A DNA stretch of 64,000 nt, from positions 82,389 to 146,388 of the forward strand of contig JADLEQ010000028.1 in assembly GCA_020846005.1 (NCBI GenBank), read 5' to 3'. Position numbers and translations under genes: made by a program. Shown one piece after another: positions 1 to 9,127 of this stretch. The DNA comes from Polyangiaceae bacterium. Its GTDB lineage: Bacteria > Myxococcota_A > Polyangia > Polyangiales > Polyangiaceae. The notes beneath the pieces are model-generated. The model saw only the letters and a program-made list of their open reading frames with translations. It did no database searches and was not told where the DNA came from. The stretch's first letter is position 1, and every line of letters starts with the position of its first letter.

Positions 1-443
1 CCTCCCCGCCGGCGCCGGCGTCGCGACGTCCGCGCCTCGTCGAGCGCGACGACGGACGAGCTTTCGACACGCTGCTCGAGCGCCCCGTCGCGTTGATCGC
101 CGACACCCCCGCGGTCCGCGTCACGCTCCGCGCCATCGCGGCGTTGGAGCAGCCCTGCCTGCCGCAGCCGCTGGCGTGGCGCCCCGCGGAGGGCGTCTTT
201 TGGGTCACGCAGCCGACCGGGGCCCCCGCGGTGGAGCTCACGCCCGCCGAGCGCCTCGCGATCGATCGCTCCCTGGCGGCGCTCCGAGCCGCCGGGGGCG
301 ACCCGTCGCTGCTCGCGCTCGATCGCGCCGTGCGCACGCCGACGGGGCCGGCGCTGCCGCTCGCCGATCGCGCCACGCCGCAGCCTCGCGCCGCGCCACG
401 CCAGGGCGGTCGCGACCCGGCGCGCGAGGGTCCGGCCCGTTGA
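1..443 (+). CDS. C-terminal fragment of a kinase-like protein (5' end outside window)
   Basis: An open frame runs in from the left edge (codons in phase with base 3) and stops at 441-443, giving about 146 residues. The visible part has alternating hydrophobic and Arg/Asp-rich stretches such as RPRLVERDDGRAF, LLERPVALI and a later VFWVTQPTG. This layout resembles the divergent kinase-like C-terminal domains of some myxobacterial Ser/Thr kinases. No catalytic kinase motif lies in the visible part, so the assignment is tentative. The last 25 residues are Pro/Arg-rich and probably disordered. An internal TTG at 93 could be read as a start, but the frame stays open upstream, so truncation by the window edge is likelier. 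The next gene starts 7 nt downstream, so co-transcription is likely. Confidence 0.5.
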   Translation, partial: SPPAPASRRPRLVERDDGRAFDTLLERPVALIADTPAVRVTLRAIAALEQPCLPQPLAWRPAEGVFWVTQPTGAPAVELTPAERLAIDRSLAALRAAGGDPSLLALDRAVRTPTGPALPLADRATPQPRAAPRQGGRDPAREGPAR

Positions 444-450
444 CCCAAAG

Positions 451-3400
451 GTGCACGGGTGCGACGCTTCGCCCGTGGTCGACCTCCCCGCTCGCGCACC
501 CGCCCGAACCCTCCTCCCGCTCGTCGCGCTCGGCGTCCTCGCCGCGTCGACGGCGTGCACCGACTCCATCCCAGACGGGCTGCGGCGCACGCCGGCCGGC
601 AACGGCGCCTCGGTGCGGTGGGACAGCTACGCGAAGCCGCTCCCCGCGATCCCGCTGCCGAACGACGCCGCGACGTGGCCGGACCCGACGAGCCGCACCG
701 GGCAGCGCATCAACGCGAGCACCCTCGCCCCCACCAGCGTCGAGCGCGTGGTGCGCGAGAAGTTCGACCAACTCGAGGGCTTCGGCACGTTCGCCCCGAT
801 CACCATCTCTTTCGACAAGCGTGATCCGAACGACCCCCGCGCGGCCCTGGATCTCCAGGGGATCGCCGACCGACACCAGGGGGACGACTACGAGTTCGCC
901 GACGACGCCTTCTACCTCGTCAACCTCACGACCGGCGTGCCGGTGCCCCTCGACCTCGGCGCGGGTTCGTTCCAGTACGTGGTCAAGGACAAGGCGAAGT
1001 ACTGGACCAACGACCACCACCGCTGGGAGCAGAACCTCCTCTTCGAGACGCTCGACGAGACGATCGACCCGGTGACGCGCGCGTTCGACCCCGCGCGCAC
1101 CACGGACGGCACGCGGAGCGGCCAGGGCGTCTATCGCCCGGAGTGGGACCAAGACTTCGATGGCGTGCTCGACCGCCCGAACCTCCTCGACCCGACGGGC
1201 TGCCAGGACACCTGGGCGTTCCTGGCGGAGCGCGAGGGCAAGGACGCGCTCGAGCAGCAGGAGCTCGAGGCGGCGCGCGACCGCTGCATCACCGACTCCC
1301 TCCTCACCTGGTACGAGCGCGAGACGGACACCCTCGTCGCGCGCCCGCTCATCCCCCTCGAGGAGATGACCCGCTACGCGTTCGTCGTCACCGATCGCGT
1401 CCGCGACGCGGACGGCAAGCCGGTCCGCTCACCGTTCGAGTTCGTCTACCACCCGGGCCAGGAGTCCGGCGTCGCCCGCCTGCAGGAGCACCTGGAGAAC
1501 CCGAAGCTCGCGACCTACTTCGGCGACCTCGGCGGCAGCGGCCTCGCGCACGTCGCGTTCGCGTTCACGTACACGACCTCGCCCGTCTTCGAGGACATGC
1601 GGGTGCTGCGCGACGGCCTCTACGGCAAGGGCCCGTTCGCGCGCTTCGCCAAGGAGTTCCCCGCGCGAGCCGACGCGCCGTACTCGGTCGGTACCATCAA
1701 CCGCGAGGACGCGGAGGGGGGCGCGGTGGAGCCGGATGGCTGGCAGGATCTCACGCAGTGCGCGGGGAAGACGAGCACGCCGTACATGGTCGACCTGGTC
1801 CAGATCCAGGAGACGGTGAAGTCGCTGGCCCAGCAGGGGTTCGGGATCGACGGGCCCGAGCTCGACGACCTCGTGGCGTCGCTCGGCAACCTCTCCCACC
1901 TCATCGTCGGAACGGTCGACGCGCCCTACCTGATCGACGGCGGGCCGGAGAACAAGGACCCAAACGCGTCGTTCGACGTGGACTTCCGGACGGGGGACGC
2001 CGCGAAGCACCGGGACAAGATCACGTTCCTGATCTCGGTTCCCCGGGAGACGGCCACGCGGAAGCAGCCCTTCCCCATCACGTACTACGGGCACGGGTAC
2101 ACGGGCGCGAGCGTGGAGTCCCTGGGCTTCGCCGGCAGGATGGCGGAGCAGGGCATCGCCACGATCGGCGTGAACGCCGTCTCGCACGGCATCGCGCTCG
2201 ACGAGCAGACGGCCGGGCTGGGCAAGTCGCTGTTCAAGCAGGCGTGCTACGCGCCGTTCGCCTCGACCTTCTTCGACGGCCGGGCGAAGGACCTCGACGG
2301 TGACTCGCTCCGCGACTCGGGCGGCGACTACTGGACGGCCTACCTCTTCCACACGCGAGACGTGGTCCGGCAGAGCGCGCTGGATCTCGTGCAGATCTTC
2401 CGCACGCTGAAGGGCTTCGACGGCCAGCAGAAGTCCCACCTCGATCTGAACGGCAACGGGCAACTCGACGACCTCGCCGGGGACTTCGACGCCGACGGGA
2501 CGCCCGACGTGGGCGGGCCGAGCGTCGACTTCTACACGTGGGGGCAGTCGCTGGGCGGCATCCTCGCGCCGTTCGTCGCGGCGCTCGACCCCCAGGTCGT
2601 GGCCGCCGCTCCGAGCGCCGGGGCCGGCGGCCTCCTGGACGTGGGGGCCCGCACGACGAACGGCGGCGCGTTCGAGGGCATCTACCTCCGCCTGTTCGGC
2701 ACGCTGGTGGTGTCGACGCCCGCCTGCCGCGAGCGCGATGGCACGGGCGCGTGCACCCGGCGGCGCGACGGCACGGCGTGCGGTGACTCCGAGCACAGCC
2801 TGCGGTTCATCGTGGTCAACGTGAATACGACGGCCGAGGTGGAGTTCGGCTGTGTGGACCCGGCGAAGTTCGCCACAGGCGGCACGGTCTTCGCGCGCAA
2901 CCGCACGAGCGGCCAGGTCCGCTGCGCCCGGGTGGCGACGGACGGCACCTTCCGCATGAGCCTGCCGACGACCACGGGCGACGCCCTCGAGCTGGACCTC
3001 TACGACGTGCCGGACGCCGTCGACACGTACGACGGCGAAGCGGGCTGCAACCCGACGGTCGGCGAGGAGGCGCGGGTCGCCCTGATCGACACCTGGGGCA
3101 AGGGCTGGGTGCCGAACGGCGCGCCCGACCCGCTCGGACTCGTGGAGGGGCCGGTCTGCGAGACGGAGGACGGCTGCATCAAGTGGCAGAACACGTACAT
3201 CCCGGCGGGCTCGCCGCTCTACGCGGTGACCGACGGCTTCGGCATGCCGCGGCAGACGCCGAGCCTCCGGCGGATGCTGAACGTCGCGGCGAGCATCATC
3301 GACTCGGGCGATCCGATCAACTTCACTCCGTACTACGCGCTCCGGCCCACCGTCGATCACGAGGGCCAGCCGATGCCGCCCAAGGCGCTGCTCAACATGG

Positions 3401-4230
3401 TCCAGATCGGCGACACCGACGTGCCGCTATCGGCCGGCATCGCCTCAGGGCGGGCGGCGGGCGCGGTGCCGTTCCTCCGACCCGACGCCGCCGAGCGCTA
3501 CTTTGCGCACGCGGACTACGTGACCCCGGCGAAGCTCTACGCGGACCTCGGCGGGCGGACGCCGAACGCCGTGCTCGTCGACGAGGGCGTCCTCGAGGGC
3601 ATGGCCCGCCTGCTCCGCCACCCGGCGCCGGGCTGCCGGCGCAACGTCGTCGCGTATTCGGCGGCGGACGTGTACTGCCACCCCAACTGCGAGACGGAGG
3701 GGTCCGGCGACGGGTGCCCGTCGGACACCGTCTGCGCCAACGTCGCCGCGGCCGGCGACCCGCCCGCCCTGCGGTGCGTGGAGGCGCCGGTGTGGGAGGG
3801 CGACTGCCGGCAGTACCTCTACGACCCGGACGGAATCGACGAGGGCCAGATGGGCTACGGCGAGGGAGAGGCGACGACGCCGCTCCGCCTCGGCCGGATC
3901 GCGACGCCGGCGAGCCCGGACACGATCACCGACGTCTGGGCGCCGCGACTCCTCGGCACGCCTGGGACCGCGGACGCGCAGGGCTGGCAGGGTAACGCGC
4001 GCGTGCTCGCGCAGCTCATGACGTACATCTACCCGCGCGGGAACCACGGCATCGAGCCGAACAACCCGTGCGAGGCCTTCCAGGTGGGGCGTTACTTCAC
4101 GAACCTGATCGGCCGGTTCTTCGCGACCAGCGGCGCCGATCTCTACTACCTCTCGCACCCGACGACGCACCACTGCCTGGCGCGCGAGGAGGACGCCGGC
4201 GGCTGCAACTTCGTCGAGTCGCCGAAGTAG
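451..4230 (+). CDS. Very large secreted lipoprotein with alpha/beta-hydrolase core
   Basis: Predicted 1259 residues. The N-terminus has a hydrophobic stretch ending in the lipobox-like LAASTAC, so export and lipidation are likely. A second GTG at 475 would give a tidier signal peptide. The middle holds a hydrolase-like core: an ITYYGHGYTG oxyanion-type segment around residue 545, the nucleophile motif GQSLGG with Ser about residue 700, and a late GNHGIE that could supply the catalytic His (about 1198). Between the first two lie Asp-rich loops (DLDGDSLRD, DLNGNGQLDD, DFDADGTPD) that look like calcium-binding EF-hand or dockerin-type loops. A Cys-rich insert lies at about 1075-1130. The substrate is unknown; the core resembles secreted esterase or lipase families, but the protein is several times longer than a minimal hydrolase. 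It faces the PDZ lipoprotein gene convergently with a 24-nt gap. Confidence 0.75.
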   Translation: MHGCDASPVVDLPARAPARTLLPLVALGVLAASTACTDSIPDGLRRTPAGNGASVRWDSYAKPLPAIPLPNDAATWPDPTSRTGQRINASTLAPTSVERVVREKFDQLEGFGTFAPITISFDKRDPNDPRAALDLQGIADRHQGDDYEFADDAFYLVNLTTGVPVPLDLGAGSFQYVVKDKAKYWTNDHHRWEQNLLFETLDETIDPVTRAFDPARTTDGTRSGQGVYRPEWDQDFDGVLDRPNLLDPTGCQDTWAFLAEREGKDALEQQELEAARDRCITDSLLTWYERETDTLVARPLIPLEEMTRYAFVVTDRVRDADGKPVRSPFEFVYHPGQESGVARLQEHLENPKLATYFGDLGGSGLAHVAFAFTYTTSPVFEDMRVLRDGLYGKGPFARFAKEFPARADAPYSVGTINREDAEGGAVEPDGWQDLTQCAGKTSTPYMVDLVQIQETVKSLAQQGFGIDGPELDDLVASLGNLSHLIVGTVDAPYLIDGGPENKDPNASFDVDFRTGDAAKHRDKITFLISVPRETATRKQPFPITYYGHGYTGASVESLGFAGRMAEQGIATIGVNAVSHGIALDEQTAGLGKSLFKQACYAPFASTFFDGRAKDLDGDSLRDSGGDYWTAYLFHTRDVVRQSALDLVQIFRTLKGFDGQQKSHLDLNGNGQLDDLAGDFDADGTPDVGGPSVDFYTWGQSLGGILAPFVAALDPQVVAAAPSAGAGGLLDVGARTTNGGAFEGIYLRLFGTLVVSTPACRERDGTGACTRRRDGTACGDSEHSLRFIVVNVNTTAEVEFGCVDPAKFATGGTVFARNRTSGQVRCARVATDGTFRMSLPTTTGDALELDLYDVPDAVDTYDGEAGCNPTVGEEARVALIDTWGKGWVPNGAPDPLGLVEGPVCETEDGCIKWQNTYIPAGSPLYAVTDGFGMPRQTPSLRRMLNVAASIIDSGDPINFTPYYALRPTVDHEGQPMPPKALLNMVQIGDTDVPLSAGIASGRAAGAVPFLRPDAAERYFAHADYVTPAKLYADLGGRTPNAVLVDEGVLEGMARLLRHPAPGCRRNVVAYSAADVYCHPNCETEGSGDGCPSDTVCANVAAAGDPPALRCVEAPVWEGDCRQYLYDPDGIDEGQMGYGEGEATTPLRLGRIATPASPDTITDVWAPRLLGTPGTADAQGWQGNARVLAQLMTYIYPRGNHGIEPNNPCEAFQVGRYFTNLIGRFFATSGADLYYLSHPTTHHCLAREEDAGGCNFVESPK

Positions 4231-4254
4231 CGGATCGCGCCGCCCCGCCCGCGG

Positions 4255-4821
4255 TCAGCGCGCGCTCGACGCGGGCGCGGGCGGCGGCGGGGGCGGGCTC
4301 GACCCGGCGGGCGCGCTCGACGCGCCGGGGGCGGCCGCCGACGCGACGGGCGGCGCGCTCTTCGGCGCGGGCGCTCCGACAATCGGCAGGACGAGCTCAC
4401 GCCTCCGCCCGTCTCGCAGCAGCGTGACGCGGAGCTCGCTCGCCGTGCGCAGCGACTCGAACGCCGCGTGGGCCTCGGTGTCGCGGCCGATGGGCTGCCC
4501 GTTCACGCGCAGCACGATGTCGCCGGGCTGCAGGTCGACGCCCTCCCACCACTCGAACGGACGGAGCTCCACGATCCGGAAGCCCACGAACCGCTGCCCG
4601 TCGAGCTCGGGCTCGAGCTGCACGCGCCCGAGGAACCGGCCGAGGCCGCCCGCCACGGCGGCGTCCACGTCGCGCCGCTCGAGCTGCCGCACGACGCGCT
4701 CCGGCCGCGGCTGGCCCTCCTCGTCGAAGGGCTGGTCGGCCTCGACAGCCGGTGGGGGCGCCGCGCCCCCGCAGGCGGTGAGCCCGAGCGCGAACCAGGC
4801 GGCGAGCGCGGCGCGTCTCAC
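4255..4821 (-). CDS. PDZ-domain lipoprotein (GspC C-terminal-like)
   Basis: Predicted 188 residues from the GTG at 4821, chosen because it gives a compact lipoprotein signal (MRRAALAAWFALGLTAC, lipobox LTAC). Residues about 45-140 form a PDZ fold: GFRIVELRP, then the carboxylate-binding-type GDIVLRVNGQPI, and a closing LRDGRRRELVLPI strand. This matches the C-terminal PDZ region of type II secretion GspC-like proteins, without the GspC transmembrane and HR domains. The last about 45 residues are Ala/Ser/Pro-rich and probably disordered. No secretion genes are adjacent, so a free-standing periplasmic peptide- or partner-binding role is the safer reading. Confidence 0.75.
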   Translation of the reverse strand: MRRAALAAWFALGLTACGGAAPPPAVEADQPFDEEGQPRPERVVRQLERRDVDAAVAGGLGRFLGRVQLEPELDGQRFVGFRIVELRPFEWWEGVDLQPGDIVLRVNGQPIGRDTEAHAAFESLRTASELRVTLLRDGRRRELVLPIVGAPAPKSAPPVASAAAPGASSAPAGSSPPPPPPAPASSAR

Positions 4822-4981
4822 GAGGGCCGTTCTGCCCCGGGCCGGCGCCGGACGGCAACTTTCGTGCGCGCGGGCCGCGCCTGGGCCGCACGCTCCGCGC
4901 CGACAGCCCCGCGCTGGACGGCGTGACGCGGCCGTGTAGAACGGCCCAGGCCCCGACCCGCGCCCTCCGGAGGACTCGCCG

Positions 4982-6427
4982 ATGACGACCGACGCCCGCA
5001 TCCCCGCCCAGCCGATGGACCCCGAGCAGGCCCTGCGAGTGCTCGAGACGTACCGGGGCGCGGACGTCCCGTGGCGCGAGGGGCGCGCCTTCGGGTACGT
5101 GTTCGACGCGCGCCACGCAGCGCTCGAGGCGGCGAAGCGCGCGTACGTCGCCTTCCTGAGCGAGAACGGCCTCGATCCAACGTCGTTCCCGTCGCTGCTC
5201 CGGCTGGAGAACGAGGTGGTGCGCATGTGCGCGAACCACGTCCACGGCGACGAGCGGGTCGTCGGGAACTTCACCACCGGCGGCACGGAGTCGATCCTGC
5301 TCGCGATGAAGGCCGCGCGCGACTGGGCGCGGGCGAAGCGCCCCGAGATCACGCGCCCCGAGATCCTGGCGCCCATCACCGCGCACGCGGCCTTCCACAA
5401 GGCGGCGGCCTACCTCGGGCTCGGCATCCGCACGTTCGCCGTCGACCCCCTCACGTGCCGGGCCGACGTGACGGCCGCGCGGGCGGCGCTCTCCGATCAG
5501 ACGATCGCGCTCGTGGGCTCCGCGCCCTCCTACGCCTACGGGGTCGTCGACCCGATCCCCGAGCTCGCCGCGCTCGCCGCGGAGCGCGGGCTGTGGATGC
5601 ACGTCGACGCCTGCATGGGGGGCGTGCTCCTCCCCTTCCTCGAGAAGCTGGGCGAGGCCGTCCCTCCGTTCGACTTCCGCGTCCCCGGGGTCTGGAGCCT
5701 GTCGATGGATCTCCACAAGTACGGCTTCTGCCCGAAGGGCGCGAGCGTCGTGCTCCACCGCGACAAGGGCCTGCGCAAGTACCAGATCTACGCCTGCTCG
5801 GAGTGGGCCGGGTACACTATCGTCAACGCGACGGTGCAGAGCACGAAGAGCGGCGGGCCGCTCGCCGCGGCGTGGACGACGCTGCAGACGATCGGCGAGG
5901 AGGGCTACCTCGCGCTCGCAAGAGACATGCGCGAGGCGACGCGGCGCTTCGCCGCTGGCATCGCCGACATCCCGGGCCTGCGCATCCTCGCGCAGCCGGA
6001 CATGACGCTCCTCGCCTTCACCTCGGATGATTTCCACGTCTTCCACCTCCCCGATCTGATGAAGCGCCGCGGGTGGTACGTGCAGCCGACGCTGGGCACC
6101 GGTCCCCTCCGGGAGCACGTGCACCTCTCCGTCACGTCCGCGAACGTGCCGCACGTCGACGCTTTCCTCGCCGATCTGCGCGCCGCCGCGGACGAGGCGC
6201 GGCGCCTGCCGCGGGACGAGACGGCCAAGGAGGTGGGCACGATGGCGGCTCAGATCGATCCGTCGACCCTGGACGACGAGACCTTCGGGCAGCTCCTGGC
6301 CTTCGCGGGGATGCAGGGCGCGGGCGTCCCCGAGGCGACTGCCGGGATCAACCAGATCCTGCAGGAGCTCCCCGCGCCGTTGCGCAAGGCGATCCTGATC
6401 CACTTCCTGAACGACCTCTTCGTCTGA
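4982..6427 (+). CDS. PLP-dependent decarboxylase, sphingosine-1-phosphate lyase-like
   Basis: Predicted 481 residues; the ATG is preceded by a strong ribosome binding site (CGGAGGA, 4975 and upstream). It belongs to the group II pyridoxal-phosphate decarboxylase/lyase superfamily. Visible motifs: the cofactor-binding NFTTGGTESILLAMK, the Asp of HVDACMGG that contacts the pyridine nitrogen, and the Schiff-base Lys at about 246 in SMDLHKYGF. The sequence around CSEWAGYTIVN and GEEGYLALA looks more like sphingosine-1-phosphate lyases than glutamate decarboxylases. There is no N-terminal membrane helix, so it would be soluble. About 60 C-terminal residues beyond the catalytic fold (from MAAQIDPSTL) form an extra helical tail. 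Substrate is not determinable from sequence: phospho-sphingoid base cleavage or amino-acid decarboxylation are the options. Confidence 0.85.
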   Translation: MTTDARIPAQPMDPEQALRVLETYRGADVPWREGRAFGYVFDARHAALEAAKRAYVAFLSENGLDPTSFPSLLRLENEVVRMCANHVHGDERVVGNFTTGGTESILLAMKAARDWARAKRPEITRPEILAPITAHAAFHKAAAYLGLGIRTFAVDPLTCRADVTAARAALSDQTIALVGSAPSYAYGVVDPIPELAALAAERGLWMHVDACMGGVLLPFLEKLGEAVPPFDFRVPGVWSLSMDLHKYGFCPKGASVVLHRDKGLRKYQIYACSEWAGYTIVNATVQSTKSGGPLAAAWTTLQTIGEEGYLALARDMREATRRFAAGIADIPGLRILAQPDMTLLAFTSDDFHVFHLPDLMKRRGWYVQPTLGTGPLREHVHLSVTSANVPHVDAFLADLRAAADEARRLPRDETAKEVGTMAAQIDPSTLDDETFGQLLAFAGMQGAGVPEATAGINQILQELPAPLRKAILIHFLNDLFV

Positions 6428-6457
6428 CGCGCCCGCGCGCTCCGCGCGCCACGCGCT

Positions 6458-6483
6458 CCGGCGGCGACGCTCAGCGCCGCCGG
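6458..6483. terminator. Candidate bidirectional hairpin between convergent genes
   Basis: CCGGCGGC at 6458-6465 pairs with GCCGCCGG at 6476-6483 across a 10-nt loop. It overlaps the tmk stop codon and lies 30 nt after the decarboxylase stop. There is no U-tract, as is usual in such GC-rich DNA. Confidence 0.3.
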
Positions 6484-7259
6484 CTCCTGCGCGCCGCGCC
6501 GCCGCCAGGCCCGTCCGCCCCGGACAACACCCCGAGCGTCGCCTCCAGGAGGCGCGCGAACACCTCGTCCACGCCCTGCGCGCCGTCCACGTGGACCACG
6601 CGGTCGCCAGGCACGAGCTCCTCCGCCCGCGCGTATCCGCGCGCGAGGCGCGCCTGGAGGGAGTCGCGCTCGAAGAGCTCCGGCGGCGCGCCGCGCGCCG
6701 CGCGCCGCCCCGCGGCGACGGCCGGCGGCACATCGAGCACGAACACCAGATCCGGGCGGAGCGCCCGTGCGTTGACGGCGCGGACGAACGGGAGCGCACC
6801 GTCCCCCTCCGGCGAGGTGCACGACTGGTAGACGAGCGACGATAGATCGTACCGATCGCACACCACGACGGCGCCGGCGGCGAGCGCTGGCGCGATCTCC
6901 TGCTCGACGTGATCGAGGCGATCGGCCGCGAAGAGCAGCGCCAGCGTGGCCCAGCCGGGCGGTCGCGACCCCGCCGCGTCCGCCACGACGACCCGCCGCG
7001 CGAGCGCGAGGCGGATCAGTGAGCCCACCGGTCCGGCGCTCGGCTCGGCGGTGAGGCGCGCGTCGACCCCGCGCTCGCGCAACGCGTCCACTAGCCGGCG
7101 AGCCTGCGTCGTCGTGCCAGCGCCGTCGATCCCCTCGAGGACGACGAAGCGCCCGGACGCCGCCTGCGCCGAGGCGGCGCGAGGTCGCGCGGCGCGCGAC
7201 GCCCCCACCCGCCCCGGCGCGCGCCGCGACGGCCGGCTGGCGCGGCGGCGCCCGCTCAC
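6471..7259 (-). CDS. tmk: Thymidylate kinase
   Basis: Predicted 262 residues; phosphorylates dTMP to dTDP in the cytoplasm. The P-loop is at about 43-51 ([11 protein letters not shown]), the DR(Y/H) motif at [14 protein letters not shown], and the base/sugar-binding region at [10 protein letters not shown]. The P-loop Lys expected in GxDGxGKST is Thr49 here. The first about 35 residues are a basic, low-complexity extension absent from typical 210-residue enzymes; no internal ATG or GTG would clearly trim it. The GTG start overlaps the panC stop in a GTGA, so translation is probably coupled. Fold assignment is secure; normal catalysis with the altered P-loop is inferred. Confidence 0.88.
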   Translation of the reverse strand: MSGRRRASRPSRRAPGRVGASRAARPRAASAQAASGRFVVLEGIDGAGTTTQARRLVDALRERGVDARLTAEPSAGPVGSLIRLALARRVVVADAAGSRPPGWATLALLFAADRLDHVEQEIAPALAAGAVVVCDRYDLSSLVYQSCTSPEGDGALPFVRAVNARALRPDLVFVLDVPPAVAAGRRAARGAPPELFERDSLQARLARGYARAEELVPGDRVVHVDGAQGVDEVFARLLEATLGVLSGADGPGGGAARRSRRR

Positions 7260-8143
7260 GGGGCACCCGACCCGGCGGGCTCCGGATCCACGCCGAGCAC
7301 CACGTTGTCGATGAGCCGCGTCGCGCCGGCGAACGCGGCCACGGCGAGGAGCGCCTCGGCAGGAGCGGTCCCCCCCTCTGGGAGCGGCTGGACGGTGTCC
7401 GCCGTCGCCAGGTCGACGTAGTCGACGCGCAGCCCCGCAGCGCCGAGCGAGACGATCACGGGCTCACGCAGCGCCGCGACGGCGCGCTCCCCGCCGGCGA
7501 AGCGCCGGACCGCGGCGGCGAGCGCCCGCGGGATCGCCAGCGCGGTCGCGCGCTCGCTGGCAGACAGGTACGCGTTGCGGGACGACAGCGCGAGGCCGTC
7601 CGCTTCGCGCACCGTGGGGTGACCGACGACCTCGATGGGCAGGAGCAGATCCCTCGCCAGCCGCTCCACGACACGGAGCTGCTGGTAGTCCTTTCGACCG
7701 AACACCGCGACGCACGGCCCGGCCACGGCGAAGAGCTTGGTGACGACCGTCGCGACCCCCTCGAAGTGGACCGGCCGCGACCGCCCGCAGAGGTGCGTCG
7801 AGAGGCCGTCGACCCGCACGCGGGTGCGCTCCCCCGCGGGGTAGATCGCGGCCGCGGCAGGCGCGAACACCAGCTCGGCGCCCGCCGCCTGGCACTTCGC
7901 GACGTCGCCCTCGAGGTCGCGCGGGTACCGGTCGAGATCCTCCGTCGGGCCGAACTGCGTCGGGTTCACGAAGATCGTCACCGCCACCACGTCGCTGCGC
8001 CGCGCGGCCTCGCGGACCAGCGCCTGGTGGCCCTCGTGGAGCGCGCCCATCGTGGGGACCAGGCCGAGCCGCCGCCCGCCGCGCCGGACGGCCTCGCACG
8101 CCTCACGAAACGAGTCGACGCCGTGGTGTACCGTGACCGGCAT
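7256..8143 (-). CDS. panC: Pantothenate synthetase
   Basis: Predicted 295 residues; ATP-dependent condensation of pantoate with beta-alanine to pantothenate, the last step before coenzyme A synthesis. Nucleotidyltransferase signatures are present: [10 protein letters not shown] (HxGH) at about 34-43, FVNPTQF, the FGRKDYQQL loop and SSRNAYLS. Length fits the family. The ATG at 8143 is chosen because [15 protein letters not shown] matches the usual N-terminal strand and helix. It starts 4 nt after the panB stop and its own stop is shared with the tmk start, so panB, panC and tmk form one tight operon. Confidence 0.95.
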   Translation of the reverse strand: MPVTVHHGVDSFREACEAVRRGGRRLGLVPTMGALHEGHQALVREAARRSDVVAVTIFVNPTQFGPTEDLDRYPRDLEGDVAKCQAAGAELVFAPAAAAIYPAGERTRVRVDGLSTHLCGRSRPVHFEGVATVVTKLFAVAGPCVAVFGRKDYQQLRVVERLARDLLLPIEVVGHPTVREADGLALSSRNAYLSASERATALAIPRALAAAVRRFAGGERAVAALREPVIVSLGAAGLRVDYVDLATADTVQPLPEGGTAPAEALLAVAAFAGATRLIDNVVLGVDPEPAGSGAP

Positions 8144-8147
8144 CTGC

Positions 8148-9041
8148 TCACTCCTCGGCGGGCCCATACGCAGCGGGCCCGGCCTCGGGGAGCGCGGCGG
8201 CGCCCGTCGGCTCGCCGAGCGTCCGCGGCGGCGCCATGCCGAAGCTGTGCTCCGGCGCGGGGAAGCTCCCGTCGCGGACCGCCGAGACGTAGTCGCGGGT
8301 CGCGCCGACGACCGCGTCGCCCAGCTCGGCGAACCGGCGGACGAACTTCGGCGCGATGTCACGGTACATGCCGAGGAAGTCGTAGCAGACGAGCACTTGT
8401 CCGTCGCACCATGGGCCGGCGCCGATCCCGATCGTGGGGATCGAGATCGTCTCGGTGATACGCCGGCCGAGATCGGCCGGGAGCCCCTCGAGCACCACGG
8501 CGAACGCCCCAGCCTCCTCGAGCGCCTGGGCGTCGCCGAGCACGCGCGCAGCCGCGTCCTCGCTCTTGCCCTGCACTCGGAACCCCCCCATCGCGTGCAC
8601 CGACTGGGGGAGGAGCCCGACGTGCCCCATCACCGGGATCCCGGCGCCGACGAGCCGGCGGGTCGTCTCGGCCACCTCGATCCCGCCCTCCAGCTTCACG
8701 GCCTCGCACGCCCCCTCCTTGAGGAGACGCCCCGCGTTCTCGAGCGCGCGCTCCGTCGAGATCTGGAAGGTCAGGAACGGCAGGTCGCCGACCACCAGGG
8801 CGCGTCGCGCGCCGCGGGCAACGGCCCGCGCGTGGTACGCGACCTCCTCGAGCGTCACCGGCAGCGTGTTCGGCAGGCCCTGCACGACCATTCCGAGCGA
8901 GTCCCCGACCAGGAGCACGTCGGCGCCGCCTTCGTCCAGGAGCCGCGCCAGCGTCGCGTCGTACGCCGTCAGCATGGCGATGCGGGGCCCAGCCTGCTTC
9001 CTCGCGCGGAGCGACGGGACGGTCACCTTCGGGTCGATCAT
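8148..9041 (-). CDS. panB: 3-methyl-2-oxobutanoate hydroxymethyltransferase
   Basis: Predicted 297 residues; converts alpha-ketoisovalerate plus methylenetetrahydrofolate to ketopantoate, the first committed step of pantothenate synthesis. TIM-barrel signatures: LTAYDATLA near the N-terminus, metal-binding Asp in [30 protein letters not shown], and [14 protein letters not shown] near the C-terminus. The ATG at 9041 fits the family start ([15 protein letters not shown]); upstream in-frame codons are low-complexity and rejected. About 20 C-terminal residues are Ala/Pro-rich and nonconserved. First gene of panB-panC-tmk, with a TAGGCT hexamer 8 nt before the start. Confidence 0.95.
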   Translation of the reverse strand: MIDPKVTVPSLRARKQAGPRIAMLTAYDATLARLLDEGGADVLLVGDSLGMVVQGLPNTLPVTLEEVAYHARAVARGARRALVVGDLPFLTFQISTERALENAGRLLKEGACEAVKLEGGIEVAETTRRLVGAGIPVMGHVGLLPQSVHAMGGFRVQGKSEDAAARVLGDAQALEEAGAFAVVLEGLPADLGRRITETISIPTIGIGAGPWCDGQVLVCYDFLGMYRDIAPKFVRRFAELGDAVVGATRDYVSAVRDGSFPAPEHSFGMAPPRTLGEPTGAAALPEAGPAAYGPAEE

Positions 9042-9049
9042 CGGCGGGC

Positions 9050-9055
9050 AGCCTA
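9050..9055 (-). promoter_or_regulatory. Candidate -10 element for panB
   Basis: TAGGCT on the minus strand, 8 nt upstream of the panB ATG, suggesting transcription starts at or next to the start codon. No clear -35. Confidence 0.35.
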
Positions 9056-9127
9056 CCAGAGCCCGGAGGGGCCGGCGCGGACGGACCGGGACCGCGCGGC
9101 CCCGCCCGGTCGCGCCGTGCGCGCGGC

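Noticed and set aside
1429..3360. 643-codon open frame antisense to the large hydrolase
   Set aside because: Arg/His/Val-rich with no motif; the plus-strand frame has the signal peptide and hydrolase motifs.
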